A DNA stretch of 64,000 bases from Ceratorhiza oryzae-sativae (taxonomy: Eukaryota; Basidiomycota; Agaricomycetes; Cantharellales; Ceratobasidiaceae): NCBI GenBank assembly GCA_030998015.1, contig JARWMV010000016.1, positions 1-64,000 on the forward strand, in the 5' to 3' direction. Below, one piece after another: positions 38,995 through 51,633 of the stretch. Position numbers and translations under genes: made by a program. A model generated the notes under the pieces. That model had not been told where the DNA came from and did no database searches. It saw only the letters and a program-made list of their open reading frames with translations. Each line of letters begins with the position of its first letter. The stretch's first letter is position 1.

Positions 38995-41900
38995 TTAAAG
39001 CTTTCTAGATCCTCGTTTGGTTCTCTTTGGCCTGCCTTTCGAGTCACCTGAGTGCTGACTTGTCTTGACTGGCATTGGTGCATCTGGTAAGCGCCCTTGC
39101 AAGTCATTTAGAACCTCTTTCATGTCAGCAAACTTGCTGGCACGTTCCATTGTGTCTTCTATTGGGTCGTAGCCCTTCCATCTGATTTGGTAAAACAGCT
39201 CGCCATTCCGCCATTCATAATTTGCAATGTGGTCCACCTCGTATTCCTCCTCTCCTTTTTCCGTTATGATTGGTGGTGGTTTGGCCTGCCTTCTTTGGAA
39301 GTCTTTATCTTCTGTGAATGGCGAGAGGAGATTTACATGGAATACATTGTGTACACGTATGGTTTTAGGTAGGTCCAGGCAATATGCATGGGATGAGATC
39401 TTTTCTGTGATTTTAAAGGGCCCCCCTTTTCGGTTGTCCAGTTTCTTGGAGGGTCTCTTGGACGAGAGGTTTGTTAGGAGCAGCCAAACCTTGTCTCCTA
39501 CCTTGAATTCCCTCCCTTTCTTTTCCATTTGTTGGTGTAATTCCATTGAGGCTCTTGCCTCATCCCATACTTTTTCCATTTGATTACGCATGTTGTCTGC
39601 AGCAGGTGCCTCAGATGGTTCTTCTCCCTCTCGGACAACCCATCTTGGGTTTTTTCCATATACTGTTTCAAATGGGGTTTGTCCTGTTGTAGCATTTACA
39701 TGGTTGTTATGGCAGAATTCGGCAATGGGTAACCATTTTACCCAATTGTCTTGTCTATAATTGCAGAAGGTTCTTAAGAACCCTTCTACCCATTGGTTTG
39801 TCCTTTCCGACAGACCATCTGTTTCTGGATGGAAAGCAGTGGAGAATCTGGGCTTTGTCCCAATTCCCTTGTATAGGGCTTTTAGGAATTGGCTGTTAAA
39901 GGTTGGCCCTCGGTCTGAGACAGTGGTTTCTGGGGTCCCGTGATGTCTCCATACTTCCCTTATGAATATTTCTGCCAGTTCTTCTGCATTGGTGCTCTCC
40001 AGACATGGTACAAAATGAGCCTGCCAGGAGAAGCGATCTACAACTGTCAAGATACTGTTGTACCCCTTTGAGACAGGTAATTTGACGATGAAATCATATG
40101 CGACATCTGCCCATGGTTTCCATGGGATTGGTAAGGACTTCAGGGGAGAGCCTTGTTTGTGTCCCTTGCTTCTTTGACATGTTTCGCAAGATTCCACGTA
40201 TCGGTTTACTTGGGCCTTCATTCCTGGCCAATAGTAATCCCTTGATAGTAATTCTAGTGTTCGGGCTTGTCCTTGATGACCTGCCACTGGGGCGTCATGG
40301 CACTCCTCAAGGAGACTCAACCTCAAGTCCTTGTCATCTGGGATGTAGAGCCTATCGTCATACCTTAATAAGCCCTCCTTTATTTCATACCGTCTAAATT
40401 CCTTTTGTACTGAGGGCGGTAGTTGTTCTTTATTTGCCACGCTCAGCCTTAAGGATCTGATAGATTCGTCTTCTTCCTGAGCTTCTTTAAGCTCTTCCCA
40501 GAAATTCCCCTGTACTTCTGCCATGAAACCTATGAACCTTTCTTCTGGGATCATGATCTGTGGTTCCATAGGGGTATCCCCATGGTCGCTCCTTCTGGAG
40601 AGGGCATCTGGCTTTTGTGAGAGTTTCCCTGGTCTATACACAATCTGAAAATTGAAGGGTGCCAGAGTGAGATACCATCTGGCATGCCTTCTGTTCCACA
40701 TCTGGGCATTTTGCCAGTACTGGAGGTTCCTATGGTCAGTGTATATCACAATAGGTTCCTCTGTCCCTTCTAAGTATAACCTCCAGTGCTCTAAGGACCT
40801 AACAATTGCAAGCAACTCCTTGTCGTAGGTGTCATAATTTTTCTCTGGTGGGGTGAAGCTCTTCGATAGGAAGGCAATTGGATGCAATCGGTTGTCATCA
40901 CCCTTTTGGCTTAGTACCGCCCCCATGGCCACTCCTGAGGCATCTGTTTCCAGTATGTATGGCCTGTTTGGGTTTGGGTGGATCAGGACCGGTTCTCTAG
41001 CTACTGCTTCTTTGATGGCTTCAAATGCTTCCTGTTGTTTTCTTTCCCACAGGAATTTGACATCTTTTTGGGTGAGATCTGTGAGTGGTTTAGCTAAGGT
41101 ACTAAACTTCTCTATCCACCTTCTATAGAACCCCACGAAGCCTAGGAAGGCTTGGACTTCTTTCACTGTGTTAGGTTCTGGCCATTCTAGAACTGCCTTT
41201 ACCTTTTCCTTTTCCATCGATATCCCTCCTGGTGTTATGGATCACTAACATTTTCTATTATTTTAGTCTGCTCTGCCAACCTCAAGCGATGCCTCTGTAA
41301 TTAAATTGTGAAATACTCGAAATTGTATGCGCTCTGAATTGTACTATTTTCCGTTTCATTAAATAGTACAAAATTCCCGCTCTCCAACGCATATTTTATT
41401 AAGTTTTTACGATAAGATCTCAGAGAGATACAGAGGTTGCGATATTTCCTCTTATCAGGAGATATTGATTACAACATCGCACCGCTCATATCTCGGCAAC
41501 CGCTTACGCTATCAAAGCGATCTTGTGCTCTATCGATAGCCAATCTTCGGCGGTATCTGCTGCCCGAAGATCGTCGCGATCCACCGGATCCTCGCGCCGG
41601 AATGGCCCGAAGATCATTAGAATCTTACTGGACCATCAATCAAGATCTAATGACTCCAGTGAGTCAGGAGAGCTTCCCAAATTGATCCAGAAGCTTCTCT
41701 GACTCACTTTATGACTCACTGAGATGTAGCCTCCATTCATTACATGTATATACTATGATAATATGATCTACAAGCCAATAGCAGGTCTCAGATGCATCAA
41801 TGCCTTCGATCCACACCCTGTCTTTACTCTTTTATCCTATACTGGGGTAGGGTGTACCCCAAGTATAGCAGTACCCTCTTTCGATGATCGCACTGGCATG

Positions 41901-43717
41901 CATGTATCTATTTGGCTCTGGAATGCCCTCCTCAGGGTATAAAAGGACCTCCTCTGAGGCCCTTCCAGACCACCTCCCTCTACTCAACCCAGACCGGTTA
42001 TTGGTTTCTTTTCTCTTTCTATTTCTCTTGTCTGTGTGTGATTTCTTATATAACTAGTACTGAGGAATAAAGTACCATATTAGTTATATACTGTCTGAGT
42101 CATTGTATCTTATATACAGAGATATATAAGGATACAATATTGCCTGATTGAGCGTGACATTAAGTACCAGCTATTAGAGGAAATCTAAGTACCTGTAGCT
42201 GAGGAAGTACACGCATTAGGCAGCCCACCATCTATCCTATAAGCTATCGCTTAAGCCTAGTATTAAGATTAGTATCAGTTAGTCCAAGCGACTAGGGCTG
42301 AACTATATTTAAGATATCTAAGGGAACCTGACCATAGTAGTCTTGCTCTTTATACCTATAAATTAGTCAGTTTACACTGTGAAAGATTAAGACTACCTTG
42401 AGTGTTACTTGATTGCATTGCAACTACTTTGAGCCTTCTTACTCTAGTCTAAGGAGTATTGAGTACGATTAGTGTATACTAACATATCTACATTTGCTTA
42501 AGCTCTAGATATTCAAGTGTACCCTGACCCGTAACACCTGGGGATATGACAATTCCAATGAAGCTTACCTCCTTCACAAAGAACTGACACTTGTGTGGTT
42601 TGAGGAAGAGGTGGTTTTCCCTCATTCTTCTTAACACTTCCCTGACATGTTGTACGTGTTCTTCCCTGTTTCTGGAAAACACTAGTACATTGTCCATGTA
42701 GATTACCACATAATCGTCTATTATATCACGGAACTTTTCCATCATGAACCTGGTAAAGGTTCTTGGTCCTTCTTTTACTCCGAATGGCATGACCAAGCAT
42801 TCAAACTGGCCTTCTCCTGTCCTGAAAGCTGTTTTCCATTCGTCTCCCTCTTTTACCCTGATGTTGTTGAACCCCCATCGAACATCCATTTTCGAATAGA
42901 TGGTTGCATCCTTCAGTCTCTCAATCAATTCTATTTGGATTGGAAGTGGAAACCTGTCTGGCTTGGTGATGTTGTTCATCTTACGGTAGTCGACTACCAA
43001 CCTAAGCCCTCCATCTGCTTTGTTCACATAGAAACAGGGTGCAGCTACAACTGACTGGCTGGGCCTTATTTTCCCGTTTCTTAGTTCCTCCTCTAGGTAC
43101 TCCCTGAGCGCCCTTGTTTCTGCTGGCGACATACTGTACCTCTTTGCAGGCTTTGGCAGCTCCGCTCCCTCGATCAGGTCCATTTTGAAGTCTAGGTTAC
43201 CTCGGTGGGGTGGAAGTTCTCAGAAACCTTCTTCCCCAAATAGGTCTTCAAAATCCCTAAATTCTTCTGGGATTTGTAGGCTTTCACTTGCTGCCCTTGC
43301 CTTGATTTCGTCTGGGTATGAGATGGTAAGGTCTTTCCAATCTATGATAGGTTCTGCTTCTTCAAGCCATTCTTTCCCTAGGACTATGTTGGTGTCACCT
43401 AGGGTCATTACATAAAGGGAGCATTTTAGTGTCTTCCCTTCCACTTCGATGTTTAGTTCTGCCCTTTCTTCTATGGCATCCTTGATTTCATTTCCATCAA
43501 TGGCCACAATTGTTTTCTTGTGTTTGAGGGGAGTGGTTGGAATCCCTTTTTCCCTTGAATAGGCCTTGTCGATGAAGTTGGTTGAAGATCCTGAGTCAAT
43601 CAGCATCTTAGCTGGTTCCATGATTCCCTCTACCATAGTGTATATTATTGATTGATTACTAGACTTCTTGAGGTAACATACATCTGCGGTAGGGGTTATA
43701 TTGGGGTCCTCCAACAT
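38995..43717 (-). pseudogene. Gypsy C Pol, interrupted by stops and a solo LTR
   Basis: Protease region 43717-43220 has LIDSGSSTNFID, then TGA near 43220. RT N-part 43183-42537 has YVNKADGGLRLVVDY and YMDNVLVFS, so the catalytic YMDD has its last Asp changed to Asn. The solo LTR at 41233-42536 lies in the thumb. The rest (41217-38995) has RNase H (LETDASG), the integrase zinc finger and DDE core (TVSDRGPTFNS, HPETDGLSERTN) and a chromodomain (IRWKGYDPIEDTME). Removing the LTR and one CCTGG copy would leave the frame uninterrupted at that point. Changes fit CpG decay. Not functional. Confidence 0.92.
41233..42536 (+). repeat. Solo LTR (1304 bp, family F) inside Gypsy C RT
   Basis: From TGTTATGGATCACTAAC to CCTGACCCGTAACA, with a perfect 5-bp TSD CCTGG (41228-41232 and 42537-42541). 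A diverged inverted copy is at 855-2160. No internal sequence remains. Confidence 0.92.
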
Positions 43718-43734
43718 GGAAGTGGTAGGACCAA

Positions 43735-45570
43735 TTAGTTTTCCAACTCAGAGCTGCTTTCTTCCTCAACTTGTCTGCTGGCCTTCCCTTGTATCTTAGC
43801 TTTGTCGTAGGTCCACTGGCCTCGGCACTCCTTCAGGACATGCCCTGATTTACCGCATTTGATACAGAGTCCTTCTTTCCTTCGCCTGTCCTTTTCACTG
43901 TTTGGTATCCTTACCATGTTGTTGGTTTGGGTATTCCCCTGTTTGCTGCTGGTCCCTAAAGGCTTGTTCCCCCCTTGTTTGTATTTTGCTGGTGCCCAGG
44001 TTGAATTTGATGAGTTGCTGGTCCTTGTATTCATTTTCTGGTTTGCAAACTGCATGTCATCCATTTTGCAGGCAAAGTCGATTAATTGATCTAAGGTATA
44101 TGATGGACCTTCAGCCTCATTTGCCAGTACTTCAATCCTTAAGATCTCTTGTCGTACTTTGGGTTTTAACCCTTCCCTGAATTGGTCCTTGAGGGCTTCC
44201 TGGTTCCAGTCTACCTCTTGGATCAGGATCCGGAATTGGGTAGCATAATCCAATGCACTCTTGGTCTGTGTTAATTTCCTTAGTTTCCGGATGGTCTTTT
44301 CCTTTATGACTGGGTCATTAAAAGCATCCAGGAATCCCTTCCTGAAATCCTTCCAGGATGCAAGAATACCTGTGTGTTCGCCTGCTAGTAGTTTCCGGCA
44401 GTAAGGTTGTGCCCAGTTTGCTGCTTCCCCATCCTCCATGTTCATTAGCACAGCCAATATCTTTTTTCGGTCATCAAAGGCTGATTCATCATAGTCAGCA
44501 AAGAAAAGTTCCATGCTGATTATGAAGTTCTCTGCTTCCTTCCCCTTTTTCCCATTAAATTTGCTGGGTCTCCCTAGTCTTGCCTCCTTAGGAGTGTGGT
44601 TTGCAGCAAGGGTAGGTTGGTTTGCTTGGGATGGAGGTTCTGTTCAGGGTCTTATTGTGGACTCCGCCTGGAAGGTTCTTCCCAGAAAGGGTGTTCGTAC
44701 TGGGGAGGCTGAGGGGGATCGTGAGGGGCTTCCTATGACCACCCTAGTTCTTCCCCTGGTTTCTTCTGTCCTTTCCCTTGGCCTTCCTGCTTCAGTTGTT
44801 TTCCGGAGGTCATTTCCTAGATCAGTTACCCGTTGTTCTAGTGCGATTAGGATCTCCCCTGTGTTTTCGGTTTTCTTCTCTAAGCTTTCAAGCTTTCGCT
44901 CTTGCATTCCCAGTACCCGGTTTATTTCCATGGAGATGTCCTTTAATTCTTTTATCAGGTTCCCCATTTCAGCTTTTAGGTCGTCCTGGTTCTTTGCCAC
45001 ATAGAGGACATTTTTGTTGGATGTTTCCATTGACCTTACCATCCAGTCCACGTTTCCCTCTTGTCAGGTTAGTGATATTTGACACTGATTTATACCCGTG
45101 ATTGCCTTTTCTAGTTCCCTATGATTATTGTCTCTAAGTTCCTTGAGCCCCACCCTGATGGCCGTGGCAATGGTGTGAATAGGGTTGGCAGTGGCTATGG
45201 CTCCGGGACCTGGCTGGGGTTGTGTCCTTGCCTCTTCTGCCAAGGCCATGCCTTGTTCGTATATGGTTCGGGTCATATCTTCTACCTCATCCCTCTCTGG
45301 ATTTGAGATATCTTCTGGGTCTGGATTTATCAAGTGAATTGGCGGTTGAGGGCTGTGGAGTGGTATTCCCCCTATTTCCCCTCCCAGGATGGGGGCCCGA
45401 GTGGGGTTGGGTTGAGCCACTGGTTGTGGGTTTTGTGGCAACCCCCCTGGCATTCCTTGGAGGGTCTCATCTGGGTTACCTTCCGCCTCTGGGGAAGCAA
45501 TGGGTTTGGGTGATTGTGGCCTACTATTTGCCACTCTGCTTTGAGATCGAGTTTGTGGTCTCTGTGACAT
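43735..45570 (-). pseudogene. Gypsy C Gag with two internal TGA stops
   Basis: It starts MSQRPQTRSQSRVANSRPQS. A coiled-coil-like middle follows (45051-44644, with EINRVLGMQERKLESLEKK), then a capsid-like domain (44514-43735, ending in a zinc knuckle CIKCGKSGHVLKEC). Stops near 45064 and 44644 are TGA, which could derive from CGA. It is not closely related to the Gag of Gypsy A/B. Confidence 0.85.
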
Positions 45571-45677
45571 AGTTTCTTTATGTTCTCTTATGTATCACAG
45601 GAGTCAGCTGGTTTTCTCGTGTACTCAGCCCTTAGTATCTGTGTAGTATACTTATGTTCGCCACTAGTTAAGTTAAG

Positions 45678-45689
45678 AGCTTGCTTTAT
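45678..45689 (-). promoter_or_regulatory. Gypsy C self-complementary primer-binding site
   Basis: On the minus strand ATAAAGCAAGCT lies two bases after the 5' LTR. It is the exact 12-base reverse complement of the LTR segment at 45820-45831. That segment lies about 30 bp downstream of the LTR TATA box (TATATAAG, 45866-45858 on the minus strand), at the predicted RNA 5' end. Confidence 0.65.
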
Positions 45690-45691
45690 AA

Positions 45692-45989
45692 TGTTGTGAC
45701 CCTCTGGAGGCTCCCTTGTGGAGCACTTAAGTAGTGGCTGCGTTGACGGTTTGGTGCTATGCAGTATGTATTGAGCGTTCTAGTTACAGTGTTTGCTATG
45801 GTCTATGGTGGTTGACGAGATAAAGCAAGCTGAGGCGTTCAGTCTTGCTTTACTCCCCTTATATACATGTGACTGTGGTTGCTGCGGTGGCCCCCCTTTC
45901 CTAAGCGCTGTCTATAGCAGTTATAGGTTCTATATAGTACTAGGTCTTAGGTAATCGTTTATCCTAAGTTTGTGCAGCTCCAAATCCTA
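45692..45989 (-). repeat. Gypsy C 5' LTR, inner part
   Basis: Matches 27705-28000 of the 3' LTR with few differences. It ends at the TA target of the DNA transposon and continues at 54465-54749. Confidence 0.9.
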
Positions 45990-46682
45990 CACGGCTGCCC
46001 CAGTAGCTAGAATTTTGCTGAGTTGGGGCGCAAAGCCGGAGTTATGGCAAGTCCGGGTGTGGTGATCTGATGCAAATTCATACCGTTCCCAGCTTGACCA
46101 ATTTGCAATTCCGTCGGCCCAGTTGACAAGCCGGGACCGGCTCGAACATCAGCCAGACAATGCTGTGACGATTGTAACTCAATTAGTTACAAGCTTTCTT
46201 GCGGGACACCGTCTGGTCCCTGGTTCTATTCGACTCAAGGTATTGTTGTTGTTTCACCGTGGGGGGTGTGCTGTGATGTTGCAGAGCCTATCCGGGTACC
46301 TGTGGCTGAATGGTCCAGGCTGGCAGGGTGGCGCTAATCAAACACTGGTGATAGTCCGAACCCATACGGAACGGCTGGGCGACTCCTCACTTGGACTCGG
46401 TGACTCTTTCAGATGTAGCCAGCTCGGCCAAATAATTATTGGCGTCCCAGGTAGTTTTTATTTAACCGGTTGGTGCATTTTTCCGGCTTGCATGTGCGTG
46501 CTGGATCCCAGCCGGTGCACCTCCTGGGATCAGTGTCGTCATACATCACGTGATGATATCCGCAGCTTGCGGAGCCTGCACCGCTTGCGAGTTTTCATGT
46601 TTCATAGTAGCATAAGGAAAAATGAAGACACTTTATATTTATTGAGAGTTGTGCTTGCTGCTCGGCACCTTCCCGCTCGTAA

Positions 46683-49600
46683 ATGACTACTGTTCTTGAT
46701 CGATCTGTCAAGGTTTTGAGTTGTGAGTATTGGCTTTCCTTATGCTCTGCAACGTGCTGAGGTCGCTAATGCTCTCTTTTACTTATTTATTCAGTCGATA
46801 TAAGGCAGGACGAGTGCTACGCTTACTGCGGGATCTGCCGCGATGTGCTTGGTCGGCCCAAAAAGATCGACCGAAAGGGCTTGCAGCGTCACCTGCGCAA
46901 TCCGGGTCACCTGCAGCGCAGGGCACGTCGAGCGAAGAAAAAGCGACCAGCAAATAAACAGGCAAATGCAGTGAGTGCATTACCTGTTAATTTTAGCACT
47001 CATTATTTAAACCTTGTTAAGCAACAGCCAATCGAACCAAAAGAGCCAACACATCGCTACCACGAATCAGCAACTCCATTCGATTTCTTTGAGGCATCCT
47101 TCCCTTCTACTGCTGACAGTTTTCATGCCTCGGCCGAATGCCCTCCGGAGGCAGCTGGAGATTCAGATTCAGATTGGGAGGACGAGGACTCCGCATGCAC
47201 GAGGGGTTCCGGGCAAATTGACGACCTTTTTGTTGCATCTCAGGAGCAGGGCACCCTGTTGCCTGGCGCATCAAGGTCGGATGATACGTCGGAGAGCTCA
47301 GATTCAGACGTAGACTCGGACTCGGGTCATGGTAAGACCTGTTTTGTGTATTATGACTATTAACTTACCTCGGTCTAACTAAAACCAGACCACCCAAACA
47401 CATATAGGCCGGATTTTGATAAGTACATATCAACTTCAGGTCGCTGCGACTGGCTTCCATGGCCATCAAAAGGCGTAAGATAGATCGTTTAGCAACCATT
47501 ATGCTACTAATACAATGGCGTGTCTTATAGATGTTCCTTGCGGACCTTATAACGAACTCCAAGCGTCTGAGGTTTACACGTCGCCAGACTCGAGCACTGC
47601 TCGTGTACGCACGTGAGACGGGAGGCCGCGATGTCCCATCTTACAAGGCTCTCAGGAGAACACAAGCGCGACTAAAGGAACAGCTCGGGAGCCCTACAGT
47701 CCGTAAGGTTTCGCTTTCTGGTAATATATTTTACATGAACCGCATTGTAGGTGGGCTTGCCCAGGTCAGTTTTTAAGGCATGTTTGCCGTTTTATTCAAG
47801 CTCATTAACACTGTTTATTGAGTAATCTAGGACTTGGCAAACCCGTACCTTCGAAAGCACATGAACTTCTATCCTCATTATGAGGGGAAGCGAATGCTGC
47901 AGGTATGGCATGGGAATAAAATGCTCAAAAGCGCTCCCAACCACGTTCTAACCCCGATGATCCGCCACAACGACCAAATATTCTATGTAAACGAGTTAGT
48001 ACAACGGAGTCAAGGTTGGTTTTTACCTGTACGGTGGTTTTTGAAGGGGGAGAAACGTGAGATGCACGCGATGGGATATATCGTCAAAGACACTCAGGTG
48101 AAGACTTTTTTGAAGCCTTGTGACTTTGATTGTGTTATCTCATCTACTTCTCCTCGCTTCAGAGTGGTTTGCACATCTGTTGCGATCATGGTATCGCTGT
48201 TCCGGTTTCAACCTTTCAGCATTCACTCCCCAATCTCCTGAAACTAAATGCAGTTCCAGCATTTGACGGTGCGTTGAGATGCTTTGCCAGTCAGCCGCTA
48301 TGTTTCAAAAAGGGATTCTTACAGTCTTTGCATTGTAGAAGCTTCCAAGACATTTCAAGCAGATATCCCTCATTCAATGCGCGCTATTGCTGGATCTCGA
48401 GCCGTGTATTCCATTCCAATCATTCTATTCATGGACGACGTCTCTGGAAACATCACTAAGCAGTGGAACAAGCATATATCCAGCTATATCTCCAACGGCG
48501 CCCTGACACGAGAGATCTTGAACACAGAATATAGCGTACGATTTGTCTTGACTTCAAAACATGCCACCCCATCCGAACTTATGCAGGGAATTCGAGAGGA
48601 CCTTGAGTGAGTGCTGCGAACCATCACTGAACACATACACTCAAACTTGCTGCCCAAAAATAGGGAGAGCTTTCGAAACCCAGTTGTTGCGTTCGATTGT
48701 GAGACCCAAGAGGAGGTTCTCATCCAAGGGTATCCACTTTTTTCGGCAGCGGATAACCCAATGCAAGCGGAGCAGTGTAGTTGCCAGCTGCAAAATGCGA
48801 ACTTTTTTTGTCGAACCTGTTTGGCTGGGGGCTCAACTGAGTTTAAAAAAAGTGAAGCTGGGTATGCGAAGCTGTTTCAGGTATGTCAATTTAACTGCAC
48901 TGTTGTCCAAATTAACCATGTTTCTGTTAGCCGGGCGAGAAGCGCACACCTTCACAAACCAAGGAGCGAGTGAACGCGCTCCTTGATATGTCAGTCCAAG
49001 CATCTCAGAAGACACGGATCAAGGACCAAGCGCAAGACTGGGGCATTAAAGATACCTTGGGGCAGGTGGTCATCGATAGGCTGGTAGATATGGGTCAAAA
49101 GCTTCGAGAGGTCAGCCAAGGAGCACGCCGCCGTTGCGAGTCAGAGGTGATTGCCGCCCTGCGGGCAGAACTTGACTCCGCACGTCGCAAAGGGTGTGTA
49201 AATGCATTTTTGGACATGGAATGTAAGTATTCCCCTGAGTACATGTTCAAATTCTAATATATTCGACATAGATTTAGGCTTCAACGTACATGAAGACACA
49301 CCAACAGAGATCCTACATACCGTACTTCTCGGGGTAGTTAAATATTTTTGGGGCCAGACTGTGTTTGTCTTGTCCAAACCTCACCAGATGGACGCGCTCG
49401 AGACACGGCTGGGGTCAGTTGACATATCTGGCCTCAACGTTGACTCCGTGTCTGAGAGGTACATGTGCCAGTATAGTGGCTCACTCGTCGGCAAGCACTT
49501 CAAAACTCTGGCGCAAATTATCCAGTTTGCATGCTACAACCTTATCCAGCCTGACCTCTTCGATGTCTGGTTGCTTCTTGGTCGGTTGACTGCCCTACTG

Positions 49601-51241
49601 TGGTACACAGAAATCGAAGATATAGACATTTATCTGGTGAGTCTCCAGGCTCTTTTTTGACTAGTATCTGATGGGTATTCCGCAAGGCTGAATTGCAGGA
49701 AATCATTGACGGGTTTCTTCTTGCCGCTGCACGTTGTAGCCCAAGTATTATTGTACACAAGCCCAAGTTTCATTTCTTGGTGCATCTGCCAATGTACATT
49801 AGATGGTTTGGTCCGGCTATTTTCTTCTCGACAGAATGCTTTGAGTCCTTTCACGGTGTTTTCCGTGTGGGATCACTCTCTAGCAATCACCAATCACCAT
49901 CTCGGGATATTGCAGACTACTTTGTTGGACTCGACCGTTTGAAGCACATATGTTCAGGTGACTTATTTCACCATACAGTCCTCTGCAATTTTTTACCCCA
50001 TTGTTTAGGTGGATTTTGGAAGGAAGGTGCCGCTTGGATGCGTGCTAGCCATCTCGTGCGAGACTTTATAGGTGAACATAGCGAATTTTCGGGTCTCCTT
50101 GGCCTACCATTAGTCAATAAACAGGACCCAGGTACGTTCCAGTGTATCCCTAACACTCTTTCTATATTAACACTCTGGCAGGCTCTGTTGTTCCACTCCC
50201 TCGAAAAAAATCGTCTGGGCTTTCGCCAAAGAGTTGGCGTGAATTTAGCACAGACACACCTGCCTTTCCGTTGCACGCCCCTGGACCAGAACACAGCCGC
50301 TACTTCCATGTTCTCTCCATTATTTCGCAGGCTGGTGATTCGATCAAAGTAGGGAGCAACATATTGTTCAAGTCTGAGGTATGTTGGCGCATACAGTGCA
50401 CTATTAGGCTCATTGACGAAGCTGACATATTCACAACAGTTCGGCCAGGTCAGAGCGCTATTTGGTTGCTTGTCACCAAACGGTGTGACTGCGCACTACG
50501 CAGCTATTAACCGGTACCAGGTCTCTCCTACAAAACATGTCAAGTTTGATATGCCTGTCCTTGAGAGAACAGACAGTTTAGTTTTCATACAAATACAGGT
50601 GCGTATAATCTGAAATCTCATTGTGTAGATATACTTACACATTTCGGTTTAGGCTATTGTCTGTCTAGTCAACCTTCAACACGACTGTTTTTCCGACGGA
50701 AGGTGTTCTCACCACCAAGTCGCTGAGCGTCAGGAGCGAAGATACAACTCGAACCCGATATTCTGTACGACACTCAAATAGCAAGTCATTTATACTCAAT
50801 ACTCAAGGCTTACACAATGTACAACTCATCCACCGAGCCCTGCCTGAATCACTCCTTCGATGGCGTGGGTTAGGAGAAGATCCAGCAAAAGTTCGTTGCG
50901 AAGCGGTTAGGAAAATTGCTTCAGCAAATGTCAACAAGTCCTTGCAAGCCGAAGCTCGGAAGGCTGCAAAAAATACTTTTAACTTGATGGTTGAAAGCAC
51001 ACAGGGCGCCTTGGGCATGGAGTTCGACTCTAGCAAACGACCTACGAAGCGAAGGCGGACCAACCGCTCAACAGCTGCTACTAGTGCAACACACGCTGAC
51101 CATGATTTGCCCGCACCAAGTGTTCCGACTGCCTCGTCACTTCCTTCTGCTTCATCTATACCTAGTTCTTACTCCGAGTTCTGGTCTCAGATAGCCCAAA
51201 GTCGGAGGGATACCGATCCAAACTGTGTAGATAACTTGTAG
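46683..51241 (+). CDS. Transposase of the large DNA transposon, many exons, apparently intact
   Basis: My exon chain is in frame over the first twelve exons: 46683-46722, 46795-46970, 47022-47331, 47389-47474, 47531-47764, 47831-48097, 48163-48268, 48339-48606, 48664-48880, 48931-49222, 49272-49636, then from 49699 on to a stop at 51239-51241. The order is an N-terminal zinc-finger-like unit (CYAYCGICRDVLG ... HLRNPGHLQ), an acidic linker, LFMDDVSGNITKQWNKH with a candidate acidic pair, a Cys cluster CQLQNANFFCRTC, ILHTVLLGVVKYFWGQ, KFHFLVHLPMYIRWFGPA and FFSTECFESFHGVFR. These are shared with proteins common in agaricomycete genomes. I found no internal stop in the chained exons. It presumably cuts and joins the element ends. 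Exons after 49960 are approximate. Confidence 0.75.
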
Positions 51242-51633
51242 ATACCATCATGTATATAGTATGCTGAGCATAATGTGTATTGACTTAGCATTTTTTGACG
51301 GTACCATGATACAAAGCGCTGAGATTAGTAATGGAGCGACACTGCCACCCGGAGTCTTGTCGACTCCGACCCCCACCGTGGCGATGTCTCCGGGGCTTCA
51401 ACGGAGGCGACGTCGCAACGGTTTTTTTCTTGTCATAAAGGACTTGGTCGTTGCGAATCGTCCTCTGCACCCCCTTCTCCGCTCCTTGTGTCGCCCACGT
51501 TCCTGTCTTATTGGACGCGCACTTGTGCTGGTACACTTCAATAAACTTGCTGCCTGCGCTCAAACTTAAACTATACTGTATAATCTCTATCAATCGACTC
51601 AGCCGTCTTTTCACCAACCCTCAACTTGTTCTA

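Noticed and set aside
46123..46686. 187-residue plus-strand ORF in the 5' part of the DNA transposon
   Set aside because: No family resemblance, odd composition, and it ends at the transposase start; treated as chance.
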